64,000 nt of DNA from Rhodovastum atsumiense (GCF_937425535.1 NZ_OW485601.1:2072501-2136500), one strand, 5' to 3'; numbered from the stretch's first letter, positions 45,487-57,580 are shown. Notes: generated by a model not told the origin, from the letters alone. Program-made: numbers and translations.

Positions 45487-46173
45487 GTGTTGCCGCTCGT
45501 CGCGGTCGTGACCAGCCTCGAGGGCACGACCACGCCGCTCAGCTTCATCCGCGACGTTCTGTTCCCGCTCGCGCGCGAGCGCTTCCCTGCCTTTTTGCAG
45601 GCGCACGAAGACGACCCGGTGGTGCTCGCCGAACTGGCCGAAGTGCGCCGCATGGCGCCGGGACGGCCGGAACTGCAGACCCTGCTGCACTGGACCGACC
45701 GGGATTCCAAGGCGCGGCCCCTGAAGGTGCTGCAGGGGATGATCTGGCGGGAAGCCTACGGCGCGGGCGGACTCGTCTGCGCCATCTATCCCGACGTGCC
45801 GCCGGCCCTGCGCCGCTGGGCCGCCGCCGGATTGCGGCTTTATTCCTTCTCCCACGGCTCGACCGAGGCGCAGCGGCTGATCTTCGGCCACAGCCCCGCC
45901 GGCGACCTGTCGGGCTTGTTCCGCGGCTGCTTCGACACCCGCGTGGGCAACAAGCGCGAGCCCGAGAGCTTTTCCCGCCTCGCCATCGGCATGGGACTGC
46001 CCCCGGCGGAGATCCTCTATCTCTCCAACGACGAGGCAGAGCTGGACGCCGCGGCGACCGCGGGCATGCGCACCTGCCAGGTGCTGCGCAACGATGCGCC
46101 CCCGGTGGAACAGCATCCCAGCGCAACGGATTTTCCCGCCGTGGCGGCGCTGATGGGGCTGCCGACGCCCTGA
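45487..46173 (+). CDS. mtnC: Enolase-phosphatase MtnC homologue with a replaced nucleophile
   Basis: A 228-residue HAD-family protein that aligns along the whole length of the methionine-salvage enolase-phosphatase. HAD motif I, normally TDxEGTT, reads TSLEGTT: the nucleophile Asp is Ser at residue 10. Motif II (YSFSHGS at 119-125) and Lys156 (NKREPES) are kept. Motif IV, normally FLSDxxxELD, is YLSNDEAELD, so its first Asp is Asn181. It is therefore doubtful as a phosphatase. The GTG at 45487 is the likely start, 28 bases after tatA. No other mtn genes are nearby. Confidence 0.7.
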   Translation: MLPLVAVVTSLEGTTTPLSFIRDVLFPLARERFPAFLQAHEDDPVVLAELAEVRRMAPGRPELQTLLHWTDRDSKARPLKVLQGMIWREAYGAGGLVCAIYPDVPPALRRWAAAGLRLYSFSHGSTEAQRLIFGHSPAGDLSGLFRGCFDTRVGNKREPESFSRLAIGMGLPPAEILYLSNDEAELDAAATAGMRTCQVLRNDAPPVEQHPSATDFPAVAALMGLPTP

Positions 46174-46240
46174 TCCGGCGCCTCAACCGTTCCCGCCCTG
46201 CCGCGTTGCCCCCTGCACATCCCATGCAGGAGCAAGCCGC

Positions 46241-47251
46241 ATGTCCGAGCTCGTGCCGAGCCGCGTCGCCGTCATCACCGGAGCCTCCTCGGGCATCGGC
46301 CTGTGCACCGCCCGGCTGTTCGCCACCCGCGGCTGGCGCGTCGGCCTGATCGCCCGCGGGGCCGAGGGACTCGCGGAAGCCGCCGCACAGATCCGTGCCG
46401 CCGGCGGCGATGTCGCCACCGCCGAGGCCGACGTCGCCGACAGCGCCGCACTCGATCGCGCCACCACCACGATCGAAGCGGCGCTCGGCCCGGTCACGCT
46501 CTGGATCAACAACGCCGGGGCCAGCTTCTACGGACGGTTCCTCGACATCACCGAAGAAGAGTTCCACCGGGTCCTGCACACCACCCTGCTCGGCACCGTC
46601 AACGGCACGCGCATCGCCCTGCAGCGCATGAGCCCGCGCCAGCACGGCACCATCATCAACGTCGGATCGGCCGTGGCCTATCGCGGCACCCCCCTGCAGG
46701 CGCCCTACTCCGCCGCCAAGTTCGGCGTGCGTGGCTTTACCGAGGCGATCCGCAGCGAACTGATCCACGACCGCAGCCCGATCCACCTGGGCATCGTCCA
46801 CCCGCCCAGCGTCAACACCCCCTTCTTCAGCCATGCCGGCGCCCGCATGGCCGGCGAACCACGCCCGCTGCCACCGGTCTACCAGCCCGAGATCATCGCC
46901 GACGCAATCTGGCTCGCCGCCACCGAACGCCGGCGGGAAATCCGGATCACCGGCAGCACCCTGCAACTCTCCTGGCTCGACAAGCTGGCGCCCGGCCTGG
47001 CCGACCGGCTCATGGCCGTGATCGGCTTTCCCGCCCAGCGCACCACGAACGAGGAAGTGCAGCGCCTGCGCGACCCCGCGCTGTTCCATCCCCCCACCAC
47101 CTCCGCCCTGGTACACGGGCCGTTCGGCCGCGAGGCCTTCGCCAGCAGCGCCCAGATGTGGGGTGAACACCACCGCCTCGCCGTCGCCGTGGGGCTCGCC
47201 GTGTTCGCCACCCTGCTCGTCCCGCGCCGCATCGGGCTGCGCCGGAGATGA
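46241..47251 (+). CDS. Short-chain dehydrogenase/reductase with C-terminal membrane helix
   Basis: A 336-residue SDR. TGASSGIG (cofactor motif) is near residues 14-21, NNAG near 91-94, the active Ser in INVGSAVAYRG and Tyr-Lys in YSAAK near 158-162. After the SDR core (to about 250) comes an extra 80-residue C-terminal part ending in a hydrophobic helix (AVAVGLAVFATLLV near 318-331). Substrate unknown. It is followed by hairpin repeat copy C, so it is not clearly in one operon with the acyl-CoA genes downstream. Confidence 0.85.
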   Translation: MSELVPSRVAVITGASSGIGLCTARLFATRGWRVGLIARGAEGLAEAAAQIRAAGGDVATAEADVADSAALDRATTTIEAALGPVTLWINNAGASFYGRFLDITEEEFHRVLHTTLLGTVNGTRIALQRMSPRQHGTIINVGSAVAYRGTPLQAPYSAAKFGVRGFTEAIRSELIHDRSPIHLGIVHPPSVNTPFFSHAGARMAGEPRPLPPVYQPEIIADAIWLAATERRREIRITGSTLQLSWLDKLAPGLADRLMAVIGFPAQRTTNEEVQRLRDPALFHPPTTSALVHGPFGREAFASSAQMWGEHHRLAVAVGLAVFATLLVPRRIGLRRR

Positions 47252-47255
47252 AATC

Positions 47256-47325
47256 CGGGGCGCTGCCCCGGCCCCGGCAGGAGGCTTTGCCTCCTGCACC
47301 TCCACCAAGGGCCGAAGGCCCTTGG
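47256..47325. repeat. Hairpin-cluster repeat, copy C (three stems)
   Basis: Three stems: 47256-47270 (6 bp, loop GCT), 47277-47297 (9 bp, loop TTT) and 47305-47325 (9 bp, loop GAA), with the spacer ACCTCCA between the second and third as in copy A. It lies between convergent gene ends (SDR and the DUF6496 gene), as expected for a bidirectional transcript end. Arm bases differ from copy A while pairing is preserved (for example GCAGGAGGC with GCCTCCTGC here, CCAGGAGGC with GCCTCCTGG in A). Confidence 0.8.
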
Positions 47326-47340
47326 ATCCCGAACGATCAG

Positions 47341-47541
47341 TCAGCGCCTCGCCTTGGCACCCCTCTGCCGCTTGCCCTCGTCCTGCTCGCGCGACGCACC
47401 GGCCTCGCTCAGCGCGATCGCGATCGCCTGCCGGGGATTGCGCACCTTCCGGCCGGTGCGGCCACTTTCCAGCTCGCCATGCTTGAACTCGTGCATCACG
47501 CGACCGACCGTCTCCTTCTGGGCATCGCTCTGCTTCGCCAT
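47341..47541 (-). CDS. Small DUF6496-type basic protein
   Basis: A 66-residue, Lys/Arg-rich protein containing VGRVMHEFKHGELESGRTGR and VRNPRQAIAIALSEAG, the pattern of the DUF6496 family of small alphaproteobacterial proteins. Function is unknown; its charge would allow nucleic acid binding. It is divergent from the acyl-CoA dehydrogenase gene, with 131 bases between their starts. Confidence 0.8.
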   Translation of the reverse strand: MAKQSDAQKETVGRVMHEFKHGELESGRTGRKVRNPRQAIAIALSEAGASREQDEGKRQRGAKARR

Positions 47542-47672
47542 CCTGGTCCCCCATCGAAAACCGATCCGACCGTGGCAACGCATCACCCCGCCACATGTTC
47601 GGGACGACCCTGGCCCTCGTGGCGCGATCGGGTCATCATGATCGCCAAACACAACGCCGGAGGAACGACCAG

Positions 47673-48899
47673 GTGGACTTCACTTTGCCACCCGACATCG
47701 AGCAACTGCGCCGGAAGCTCCGCGCCTTCGTCACCGACCGCCTGATCCCGCTGGAATCCGATCCCGCCAGCTACGACGCGCACGAGAACATCGCGCCGGA
47801 CCTGCTCGGCCGGCTGCGCGCGGAAGCCCGCGCCGAAGGGCTGTGGGCACTGCAGATGCCGAAGGAATTCGGCGGCGGCGGCCTGCCGAAGCTCGGCATG
47901 GCCGCCTGCTACGAGGAAATGAACCGCTCCATCTTCGGCCCGGTCGTGTGCAACAGCGCCGCCCCCGACGACGGCAACATGATGCTGCTCGATCGCGTCG
48001 GCACCCCGGAACAGAAACGGCGCTGGCTGCAGCCCATCATCGACGGCCGGGTGCGCAGCGCCTTCGCCATGACCGAGCCGCAGAACGAGGACGGAGCGGG
48101 TTGCGGCTCCGATCCGGCGCTCACCTACACGACCGCGCTGCCCACCGCCGATGGCTGGCGGGTGCACGGCCGCAAGTGGTTCATCACCGGCGCCGGGGAA
48201 GCCCGCCACTTCATCCTGATCGCCCGCACCGGCGAGGACACCCGCCGCGGCCTCTCGGCCTTCCTCTACCATGCCGACCAGCCGGGCTGGCGCATCGAGC
48301 GCCGCATCCCGATCATGGGCCCCGAAGAACACGGCGGGCATTGCGAGATCTCCTTCGACGGGCTGGAAATCCCGCGGGAGAACCTGCTGCTGCGGGAAGG
48401 CGACGGGCTGAAGGTGACGCAGATCCGCCTCGGCCCCGCCCGGCTGACCCATTGCATGCGCTGGCTCGGCCTGTCGCGCCGCTGCCTGGAGATCGCCGGC
48501 GACTACGTGCAGCGCCGCCGCTCCTTCGGCGCCCGGCTGGTCGACCATGAAACCGTGCAGACGCTGCTCGGCGAGGCCGGGATGCAGATCCAGATCGGCC
48601 GGATGCTGACCATGCACGCCGCCTGGAAGCTCGACCAGGGCGACTTCGCCCGCAAGGAAATCTCGATGGCGAAGATCGTGGTGGCCGACGCGCTGCACCG
48701 CGCCGCCGACACCGCGCTGCAACTCCAGGGCGGGCGCGGCTATTCCAGGGATACGGTGGTCGAGTGGATCTACCGCTACGCCCGCCAGGCCCGACTGGTC
48801 GACGGCGCCAGCGAGATCCACCGGATGGTGCTGGCCCGGGCGATGCTGGCCGAAGGGGCGGATTTCTACGCCTGGGGAACAGGGGCACCGCATGGATGA
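47673..48899 (+). CDS. Acyl-CoA dehydrogenase, LvaC/ACAD11-like
   Basis: A 408-residue flavoprotein of the acyl-CoA dehydrogenase family. FAMTEPQNEDGAGCGSD is the FAD-binding and active loop; KWFITGAGEARHFILIARTG, QRRRSFGARLVDHETVQ and LQGGRGYSRDTVVEWIYRYARQ are typical of the ACAD10/11 branch. GTG 47673 has a GGAGGAA ribosome site. It overlaps the kinase gene by 8 bases. In Pseudomonas putida a similar enzyme (LvaC) acts on a phosphorylated 4-hydroxyacyl-CoA; that role is inferred from the linked kinase and small protein. Confidence 0.82.
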   Translation: MDFTLPPDIEQLRRKLRAFVTDRLIPLESDPASYDAHENIAPDLLGRLRAEARAEGLWALQMPKEFGGGGLPKLGMAACYEEMNRSIFGPVVCNSAAPDDGNMMLLDRVGTPEQKRRWLQPIIDGRVRSAFAMTEPQNEDGAGCGSDPALTYTTALPTADGWRVHGRKWFITGAGEARHFILIARTGEDTRRGLSAFLYHADQPGWRIERRIPIMGPEEHGGHCEISFDGLEIPRENLLLREGDGLKVTQIRLGPARLTHCMRWLGLSRRCLEIAGDYVQRRRSFGARLVDHETVQTLLGEAGMQIQIGRMLTMHAAWKLDQGDFARKEISMAKIVVADALHRAADTALQLQGGRGYSRDTVVEWIYRYARQARLVDGASEIHRMVLARAMLAEGADFYAWGTGAPHG

Positions 48900-49899
48900 C
48901 CGGCAGCGCAGCAACCTCGCCGCCTGGCTGAAGCAAAGCAGCGGCACATCCACCTTCGACCTCGTGGAGGTCCGCCTGCTCTCGGGCGGCGCCATCCAGC
49001 AGAACTGGCAACTCGACGTCAGAACCGATGGTGTCGCGCAATCCTGGGTGCTGCGCATGGACGCCCCGGCGACCCTGCCCGGCATCAGCCACCCCCGCGA
49101 CCAGGAGTTCGCCCTGCTGCGCACCGCCCATGGCGCCGGCGTCACCGTGCCGGAACCGCTGTTCCTGTGTGCCGACCCGACCCTGCTGGGCAGCCCGTTC
49201 TTCGTCATGCGCAAGGCCGACGGCATCGCCGCCGGCCACCGCGTCGTGCGCTCCGACACGCTCGGCGGCGGGCGCGAGGCCCTGGCGGCATCGCTCGGCC
49301 GGGAACTCGCGCGCATCCATGCGATTCGGCCCCCGTGCGCGGAACTGGCCTTCCTCGGCGACCCGCCAGCCGATCCCTGCACCGGCTTCGTCGCGACGAT
49401 GCAGGCGCAGCTCGATGCCGGGCGGCTGCCGCGGCCGATGCTGGAATGGGGCCTGCGCCACCTGGAGCGCGACGCCGCCCCGCCCGCCGACATCGTGCTC
49501 TGTCACAACGACTTCCGCACCGGCAACTACATGGTGACCGAAGCCGGCATCACCGCCGTGCTGGACTGGGAATTCGCCGGCTGGGGCGACCCGCATGCCG
49601 ATATCGGCTGGCTCTGCGCCCGCTGCTGGCGCTTCGGCGCCGAGGGCGAGGTCGGCGGCATCGCCCCGCGCCGGCCCTTCGTGCTCGCCTATGAACAGGC
49701 GGCGGGCCGGAGCATCGACCCGGACCGCGTCCGCTGGTGGGAACTCGCCGCGCATATCCGCTGGGCGGCAATCGCCATCGCCCAGGCGGAACGCCATGTC
49801 AGCGGCCGCGAGCCCAGCCTGGAACTGGCGCTGACCGGCCACATCGTCCCCGAACTGGAGCTGGAGGTGATGCGCATGACCACCGGAGGCCAGCCATGA
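48892..49899 (+). CDS. APH-family kinase, LvaA-like (probable 4-hydroxyacyl-CoA kinase)
   Basis: A 335-residue kinase of the aminoglycoside phosphotransferase fold. Catalytic HNDFRTGN is near residues 204-211 and LDWEFAGWGDPHADIGW near 223-239 supplies the metal-binding Asp. It starts inside the end of the dehydrogenase gene and stops over the start of the DUF6285 gene (ATGA). Antibiotic resistance is unlikely given this context; the same pair of genes in the lva pathway phosphorylates 4-hydroxyacyl-CoA. Substrate chain length is unknown. Confidence 0.78.
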   Translation: MDDRQRSNLAAWLKQSSGTSTFDLVEVRLLSGGAIQQNWQLDVRTDGVAQSWVLRMDAPATLPGISHPRDQEFALLRTAHGAGVTVPEPLFLCADPTLLGSPFFVMRKADGIAAGHRVVRSDTLGGGREALAASLGRELARIHAIRPPCAELAFLGDPPADPCTGFVATMQAQLDAGRLPRPMLEWGLRHLERDAAPPADIVLCHNDFRTGNYMVTEAGITAVLDWEFAGWGDPHADIGWLCARCWRFGAEGEVGGIAPRRPFVLAYEQAAGRSIDPDRVRWWELAAHIRWAAIAIAQAERHVSGREPSLELALTGHIVPELELEVMRMTTGGQP

Positions 49900-50234
49900 C
49901 CTGGGACGGCACCGAACTGCCCCATGCGCCGGACCTGCTGGAAACCGCCAGGCGCACCCTGCTGGACGAGATCGTGCCCCGGCTGTCCGGCGATGCCCGC
50001 TTCAAGGCGCTGATGGCAGCCAACGCCATGGCGATCGCCGCCCGCGCGGCCCGGCTCGGCACCACGGACCTCGCCCCGCTGCTGGCGCGGCTGGGCAATC
50101 CCGCCTCCCTGTGCCGCGACATCCGCGCCGGACGCTGCGATCCTGGCACACCTATGTATGAGGAAACTGCCTCGGCCCTGCTCCGCCTCGCCGAGGCGCG
50201 CTGCCGCATCAGCGCGCCGAAGGCGCTGGGCTGA
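49896..50234 (+). CDS. Small DUF6285 protein, LvaB-like
   Basis: A 112-residue helical protein with MTWDGTELPHAPDLLETARRTLLDE at the N-terminus and FKALMAANAMAIAARA in the middle, the pattern of the small proteins that follow APH-type kinases in acyl-CoA gene clusters. In P. putida LvaB is needed together with LvaA for kinase activity. Its start overlaps the kinase stop by 4 bases, supporting a complex. Confidence 0.72.
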   Translation: MTWDGTELPHAPDLLETARRTLLDEIVPRLSGDARFKALMAANAMAIAARAARLGTTDLAPLLARLGNPASLCRDIRAGRCDPGTPMYEETASALLRLAEARCRISAPKALG

Positions 50235-50376
50235 ACCGGGCGGAAGCGCATGAATCGGAACGGAAAAGCCCCGATCAGTACTGGATCGGGACGAAATATT
50301 CCGTCGCGATCATGGTACTAGCGGAACAACCCCGCCTGGTGTAATCGGCGAACCAGTCCAAGAGGCGAGGAACGCC

Positions 50377-52023
50377 ATGCCATCGTCGATATATGACCAG
50401 GATCTCGACCAGAATCCGGCCAACTATGTTCCGCTGACGCCGATCTCGTTCCTCTCGCGGGCGGCCCGGGTGTTCCCCAACGGCATCGCCATCATCCACG
50501 GCGATCGCCGCATCACCTATACCCAGATGCTGGAGCGCTGCCGGCGCTTCGCCTCCGCCCTCGCCCGCCATGGCATCGGCCGCGGCGACACCGTCTCCGT
50601 GCTGGCACCGAACACCCCGGCGATGCTGGAAGCGCATTACGCCGTTCCCATGACCGGCGGCGTGCTGTGCACCATCAACACCCGGCTCGACGCCCCGATC
50701 GTCGCCTTCATCCTCGAGCATTCCGAAACCCGCATCTTCCTCGTCGACCGGGAACTCGCCCCCGTCGCCAAGGCCGCGCTCGCGCTGGTCAAGGGCGAGA
50801 AGCCGCTGGTCATCGGCATCGACGATGCGCTGACCACCGCGGGCGAACTTCTTGGCGAGATCGAGTACGAAGACTTCGTCGCCTCCGGCGATCCCGACTT
50901 CCCGGTCAGCTATCCCGGCAATGAGTGGGACGCGATCTCGCTCGGCTATACCTCGGGCACCACCGGCGACCCGAAGGGCGTGGTCTGCCATCACCGCGGC
51001 GCCTACCTGAACGCGATCGGCAACGCCTTCGCCTTCGGCATCACGCCGCGCAGCGTCTATCTCTGGACGCTGCCGATGTTCCACTGCAACGGATGGACCT
51101 TCACCTGGGCCATCACCATGCTGGGCGGCACCCATGTCTGCCTGCGCCGCGTCGATCCCGCGCTGATCTATCCGCTGATCGTCGAGCACAAGGTCACGCA
51201 TATGTGCGCGGCCCCGGTGGTGCTGACCATGCTGATCCACGCACCGGAGACCGTGCGCCGCGATTTCGGCGGCCGCACCGTGAACATCGCCACCGGCGGC
51301 GCCGCACCGCCCTCGGCGGTGATCGAGTCGATGGAGAAGCTCGGCTTCACCATGCACCACGTGTACGGCCTGACCGAGGTCTATGGCCCGCTGACCTATT
51401 GCATCTGGCAGCCCGGCCACGAGGACCTGCCGCTGACCGAACGCGCGCATTTCCTCTCGCGCCAGGGCGTGCCGCACCCGACCGCCGAGGACGCCACCAT
51501 CATGGACGTGACCATGAACCCGATGCGCGCCGACGGCAAAACCATCGGCGAGCTCATGCTGCGCGGCAACACCGTGATGAAGGGCTACCTGAAGAACCCG
51601 AAGGCAACGCAGGCTTCCTTCGCCGGCGGCTGGTTCCACTCCGGCGACCTCGGCGTGCGCCATCCCGATTCCTACCTGGAGATCAAGGACCGCTCGAAGG
51701 ACATCATCATCTCCGGCGGCGAGAACATCTCCTCGCTGGAAGTCGAGGAAGTGCTGTACCGCCACCCCGACATCATGGAAGCGGCCGTGGTCGCCCATCC
51801 GGACGAGAAATGGGGCGAGGTGCCGCACGCCTTCGTGACGCCGAAGCCGGGGGCCGAGGACACGCTGACCGCAGCCGACGTGATTGCCTATTGCCGGGCC
51901 AACCTTGCCGGCTTCAAGACGCCGCGCCATGTCAGCTTCGTGCAACTGCCCAAGACGTCGACGGGCAAGATCCAGAAGTTCGAGCTGCGCCGCCGCCTCG
52001 CGGAGGGCCTGAAGCCGGACTGA
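50377..52023 (+). CDS. Acyl-CoA synthetase (AMP-forming)
   Basis: A 548-residue ligase. The AMP motif [11 protein letters not shown] is near residues 190-200, with [46 protein letters not shown] and a C-terminal catalytic Lys in [12 protein letters not shown]. It activates a carboxylic acid to its CoA thioester. AGGCGAGGAACGCC precedes the ATG. It lies 142 bases after the DUF6285 gene on the same strand and could serve as the LvaE-type ligase of that set; a role in medium-chain fatty acid use is an alternative. Confidence 0.88.
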   Translation: MPSSIYDQDLDQNPANYVPLTPISFLSRAARVFPNGIAIIHGDRRITYTQMLERCRRFASALARHGIGRGDTVSVLAPNTPAMLEAHYAVPMTGGVLCTINTRLDAPIVAFILEHSETRIFLVDRELAPVAKAALALVKGEKPLVIGIDDALTTAGELLGEIEYEDFVASGDPDFPVSYPGNEWDAISLGYTSGTTGDPKGVVCHHRGAYLNAIGNAFAFGITPRSVYLWTLPMFHCNGWTFTWAITMLGGTHVCLRRVDPALIYPLIVEHKVTHMCAAPVVLTMLIHAPETVRRDFGGRTVNIATGGAAPPSAVIESMEKLGFTMHHVYGLTEVYGPLTYCIWQPGHEDLPLTERAHFLSRQGVPHPTAEDATIMDVTMNPMRADGKTIGELMLRGNTVMKGYLKNPKATQASFAGGWFHSGDLGVRHPDSYLEIKDRSKDIIISGGENISSLEVEEVLYRHPDIMEAAVVAHPDEKWGEVPHAFVTPKPGAEDTLTAADVIAYCRANLAGFKTPRHVSFVQLPKTSTGKIQKFELRRRLAEGLKPD

Positions 52024-52052
52024 GGCGGGAGACGGCCCGGGGAGAGGACGGC

Positions 52053-52577
52053 ATGGCGCCACCGAAGCACGACTCCCGCATGCGGGTGCTGCAGGGTGAC
52101 ATCACCCGCCTGGAGGTCGACGCCATCGTCAATGCCGCCAACAGCTCCCTGCTTGGCGGCGGCGGCGTCGATGGCGCCATCCACCGCGCCGCCGGGCCGG
52201 AATTGCTGGCCGAATGCCGCGGCCTCGGCGGCTGCCCGACCGGCGAGGCACGGATCACCCGGGGCTACCGCCTGCCGGCCCGGCACGTCATCCACACCGT
52301 CGGGCCGGTCTGGCAGGGCGGCACGCAGGGCGAGCCGGACCTGCTGGCCGCCTGCTACCGCAACAGCCTGGCGCTGGCTGTTGCTCATGGGCTGCGCAGC
52401 ATCGCCTTCCCGGCGATCAGTTGCGGTATCTACGGCTATCCGATCGACCGGGCGACGGCGATCGCGGTGCGCGAAACCAACGCGTTCCTTAGTGGCGACA
52501 CCACCCTCAAGACGGTCAGCTTCGTCGCCTTCGGCGCCGAGATCCTCGGCGCCTACCGCATGGAACTGGACCTGTAG
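52053..52577 (+). CDS. Macro-domain protein (ADP-ribose hydrolase type)
   Basis: A 174-residue single macro domain. Seen: [27 protein letters not shown] near residues 23-48 (ADP-ribose-binding and catalytic Asn/Asp/Gly-rich loop), [10 protein letters not shown] and [18 protein letters not shown]. These match the MacroD/YmdB branch, which removes ADP-ribose from proteins or hydrolyses O-acetyl-ADP-ribose. It lies 29 bases after the ligase gene with a GGAGAGGA ribosome site. Confidence 0.92.
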   Translation: MAPPKHDSRMRVLQGDITRLEVDAIVNAANSSLLGGGGVDGAIHRAAGPELLAECRGLGGCPTGEARITRGYRLPARHVIHTVGPVWQGGTQGEPDLLAACYRNSLALAVAHGLRSIAFPAISCGIYGYPIDRATAIAVRETNAFLSGDTTLKTVSFVAFGAEILGAYRMELDL

Positions 52578-52598
52578 CAGCCGGATCGGGGCGCCGCC

Positions 52599-54710
52599 TC
52601 ATCCCAGCCGGGGGAGCGCGCCGGCCGCCAGTTCCAGCTGCCGCGCGATCCGTGCCAGCGACAGCCCATCCACGTCGTCGCGCGGCACCGGCGGGCGAGG
52701 CGGCAGGTCGGCACGCCCACTGGCCAGCCGGGTCGTCGCTTCCAGGATCCAGTCCCGCCACGCCTGCCAGGCGGCGCGTTCATGCGGGTGGGTTGCGGCG
52801 TCCACCTGCATGGCCGACACCCGCCCGGCGATCCGGCGCAACGCCGCGTCAATGGTCAGCGCCGCCTCCAGCCGGTCCCGGTCGGTGCGCGACGGCTCCA
52901 GCAGCGCGCGTTGCAGGCTGGCCTCGGCATTGTTGCTGGCCACGCCGGCGGCGCGGCGCGCCTGCTCGACCTCCTGCGGCGTCGCCTCGCCCAGCACCGC
53001 AGCGATCTCGGACGCGGCGTAGCGCCCATGCGCCACGATCGCGGCGCGCAACTCGACCAACAACCGCCCCGGCTCCCAGACCGGCCAGAGCAACGCGCTG
53101 AAAAGCAGTGCCAGCACGCCGCCGCCGACGGTGTAGAGCGCCCGCAGCACCGCCACGCTCACTTCGCTGCCCTGTCCCGGCCGACCCAGTTCCACCAGCA
53201 GCACCACCACCGGGGTGATGCAGGCCATGAACAGTCCGAAATTCACCCCGCGCACCGCCAGCGCGACCACTGAAAGCGGGAACAGCGCCGCCGCCATCGA
53301 GACCGGCGTCGTGCAATTGCTGGCGATGATCGCACCGATCACGCCGCCCACCACCGTGCCGGCGATGCGCTCGGCCGCGCGCATGATGGTGACGGCGAAA
53401 TAGGGCTGCATCGTCAGCACCAGCGTGATCGTCAGCCAGTAGCCATGGCTGGCCACCGCATCCACCGTGAGCGCGAGGCCGACCGCCGCCGCCAGCGCGG
53501 CCCGCAGCGCATGACGCAACGCCGCCGAGGCCGAATTGAGGTTCGCCCGCAGCGGGCTAAGCACGCGGGTGCGCCAGCCCTGCGAGGTGACGCCGGGCCC
53601 CTCGCCCGGCACGAAGGCTTCCGGCGTGGTCACCAGGATAGCGACGCGCAGGCGTTCGGCGATGGTGTCGGCGATCCGGTGCACCGGGCAGTCCGGAAGC
53701 AAGGCCGCGGTCGTGGCAATCTTGTCGGCCGCCCGCTTCAGTTGGTCCAACCGCTCCGGCGCGTCGGTCTCGATCGCCGCGGCGAGCAGCACCAGCATCG
53801 GCCGCAGCCGGCGCAGCATGCGGGCCGCGGCCACCCGTTCCTGCGGCGTGCAGTCGCCCTGCAGCAGATCCGAGAGCGCGATCAGGGCCCCGAAGATCTG
53901 GTCGGCCGCTTCCAGGCGGATCGAGCTCTGCGCCGCCCGGCCGCTGATCGGCCCGCGTTGGCGCACGGTCTGCAACACCGCCGTACGCGCCGTCTCGATC
54001 GCCTCGCGCACGCCGCGGCGATGCTCGCGGGCATGGCGGTCCCATTCGGTTTCATGCGGGTCCGGATGCAGCAGCACCCCGCGCAGGTCGCCGCTGAGCA
54101 CGGCAAGCGCCCGCCAGGCATCGGCAACCGCCCGCCGTGCCGGGGCGTAGGGATGCACCCGCCAGATCACCATGGTCAGCAGCAGCGCCCACAAATTGCC
54201 GGCCAGGAACAGCGAGGCCTGCAGCGCCGCCTCGTGCAGGTTCGGGACCTCGCGTGTGAGCGCCAGGACCTGCACCACCGTCAGCAGGTTGCCGACCTGC
54301 ATCATCGGCTGTCCGTAGATGCGCAGCAGGCTGGCGCAGAATATCCCGACGCTGGCGACGGCGATCGCCAGTTGGATGGGCATGATCGTCGCCAGCAGGC
54401 CGTACCCGGCGGTGACGAGGGCGCCGACGATGCCGAAGCCCAGCAGGAAGGGCACGCGTTTGCGGATCGGCCCGCCGGCGTCGCACAGGCAGGTCAGCCA
54501 GGCCGCCAGGGCCGTTTCAATCAGTCGCGGCCACCCCAGTCCCTCGCTGGCGGCGATGATCACCGCCACGGCCAGGGCCGCCCGCACGCCTTCGGCCAGG
54601 CTGATGGCGCGTGGATTAAAGACGATGGCAGAGGGAAGACCGGTCAGGCGGGCAGACCAGGGGGCTTTGTCCCCTGCTCCCCCACCAAAGGCGGAGCCTT
54701 TGGAATCCAT
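52599..54710 (-). CDS. FUSC-family membrane protein
   Basis: A roughly 700-residue protein with two blocks of hydrophobic helices (about residues 45-180 and 400-520) each followed by a large cytoplasmic helical part, the FUSC/YccS-like layout of aromatic acid efflux proteins. The second block contains HGYWLTITLVLTMQPYFAVTI and RIAGTVVGGVIGAII. The start is uncertain: the nearest ATG, 54710, lies inside the hairpin repeat (stem D2), and there is no ATG, GTG or TTG between the repeat and the first conserved helices except GTG 54587, which would be inside the first helix. Confidence 0.78.
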   Translation of the reverse strand: MDSKGSAFGGGAGDKAPWSARLTGLPSAIVFNPRAISLAEGVRAALAVAVIIAASEGLGWPRLIETALAAWLTCLCDAGGPIRKRVPFLLGFGIVGALVTAGYGLLATIMPIQLAIAVASVGIFCASLLRIYGQPMMQVGNLLTVVQVLALTREVPNLHEAALQASLFLAGNLWALLLTMVIWRVHPYAPARRAVADAWRALAVLSGDLRGVLLHPDPHETEWDRHAREHRRGVREAIETARTAVLQTVRQRGPISGRAAQSSIRLEAADQIFGALIALSDLLQGDCTPQERVAAARMLRRLRPMLVLLAAAIETDAPERLDQLKRAADKIATTAALLPDCPVHRIADTIAERLRVAILVTTPEAFVPGEGPGVTSQGWRTRVLSPLRANLNSASAALRHALRAALAAAVGLALTVDAVASHGYWLTITLVLTMQPYFAVTIMRAAERIAGTVVGGVIGAIIASNCTTPVSMAAALFPLSVVALAVRGVNFGLFMACITPVVVLLVELGRPGQGSEVSVAVLRALYTVGGGVLALLFSALLWPVWEPGRLLVELRAAIVAHGRYAASEIAAVLGEATPQEVEQARRAAGVASNNAEASLQRALLEPSRTDRDRLEAALTIDAALRRIAGRVSAMQVDAATHPHERAAWQAWRDWILEATTRLASGRADLPPRPPVPRDDVDGLSLARIARQLELAAGALPRLG

Positions 54711-54831
54711 TCGTTTTCGCGCGGCGCAAAGAAGGGGGCCGTGGGGCCCCCTTGGTGCAGTCATAGGGAAAAGAGTGGGTTCCAAGGGCCTTGTGGCCCT
54801 TGGTGGGGGTCCAGGGGGCAAAGCCCCCTGG
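54658..54831. repeat. Hairpin-cluster repeat, copy D (five stems)
   Basis: Five stems: 54658-54676 (8 bp with one G-T, loop TTT), 54685-54703 (8 bp, loop GGA), 54732-54753 (9 bp, loop GTGG), 54782-54803 (9 bp, loop TTGT) and 54811-54831 (9 bp, loop AAA). Between the second and third stem CGTTTTCGCGCGGCGC resembles the linker of copy A. It fills the space between acnA and the FUSC gene and overlaps the most likely FUSC start. It follows the acnA stop by 18 bases and so could end that transcript. Confidence 0.8.
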
Positions 54832-54849
54832 CCTTGCTTGCTTTCTTTA

Positions 54850-57543
<2,694 letters not shown>

Positions 57544-57580
57544 CCCGATTGCCCCGTCAGTTCATCCGCGCGAAAAGGCG

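Noticed and set aside
46241-47251. SDR gene as the lvaD partner of the downstream acyl-CoA cluster
   Set aside because: It has an extra C-terminal part with a membrane helix and is separated from the cluster by a hairpin repeat and an opposite gene, so the link is not supported.
48892-49899. Aminoglycoside resistance gene
   Set aside because: The fold is shared, but the overlap with an acyl-CoA dehydrogenase and a DUF6285 gene points to acyl-CoA metabolism.
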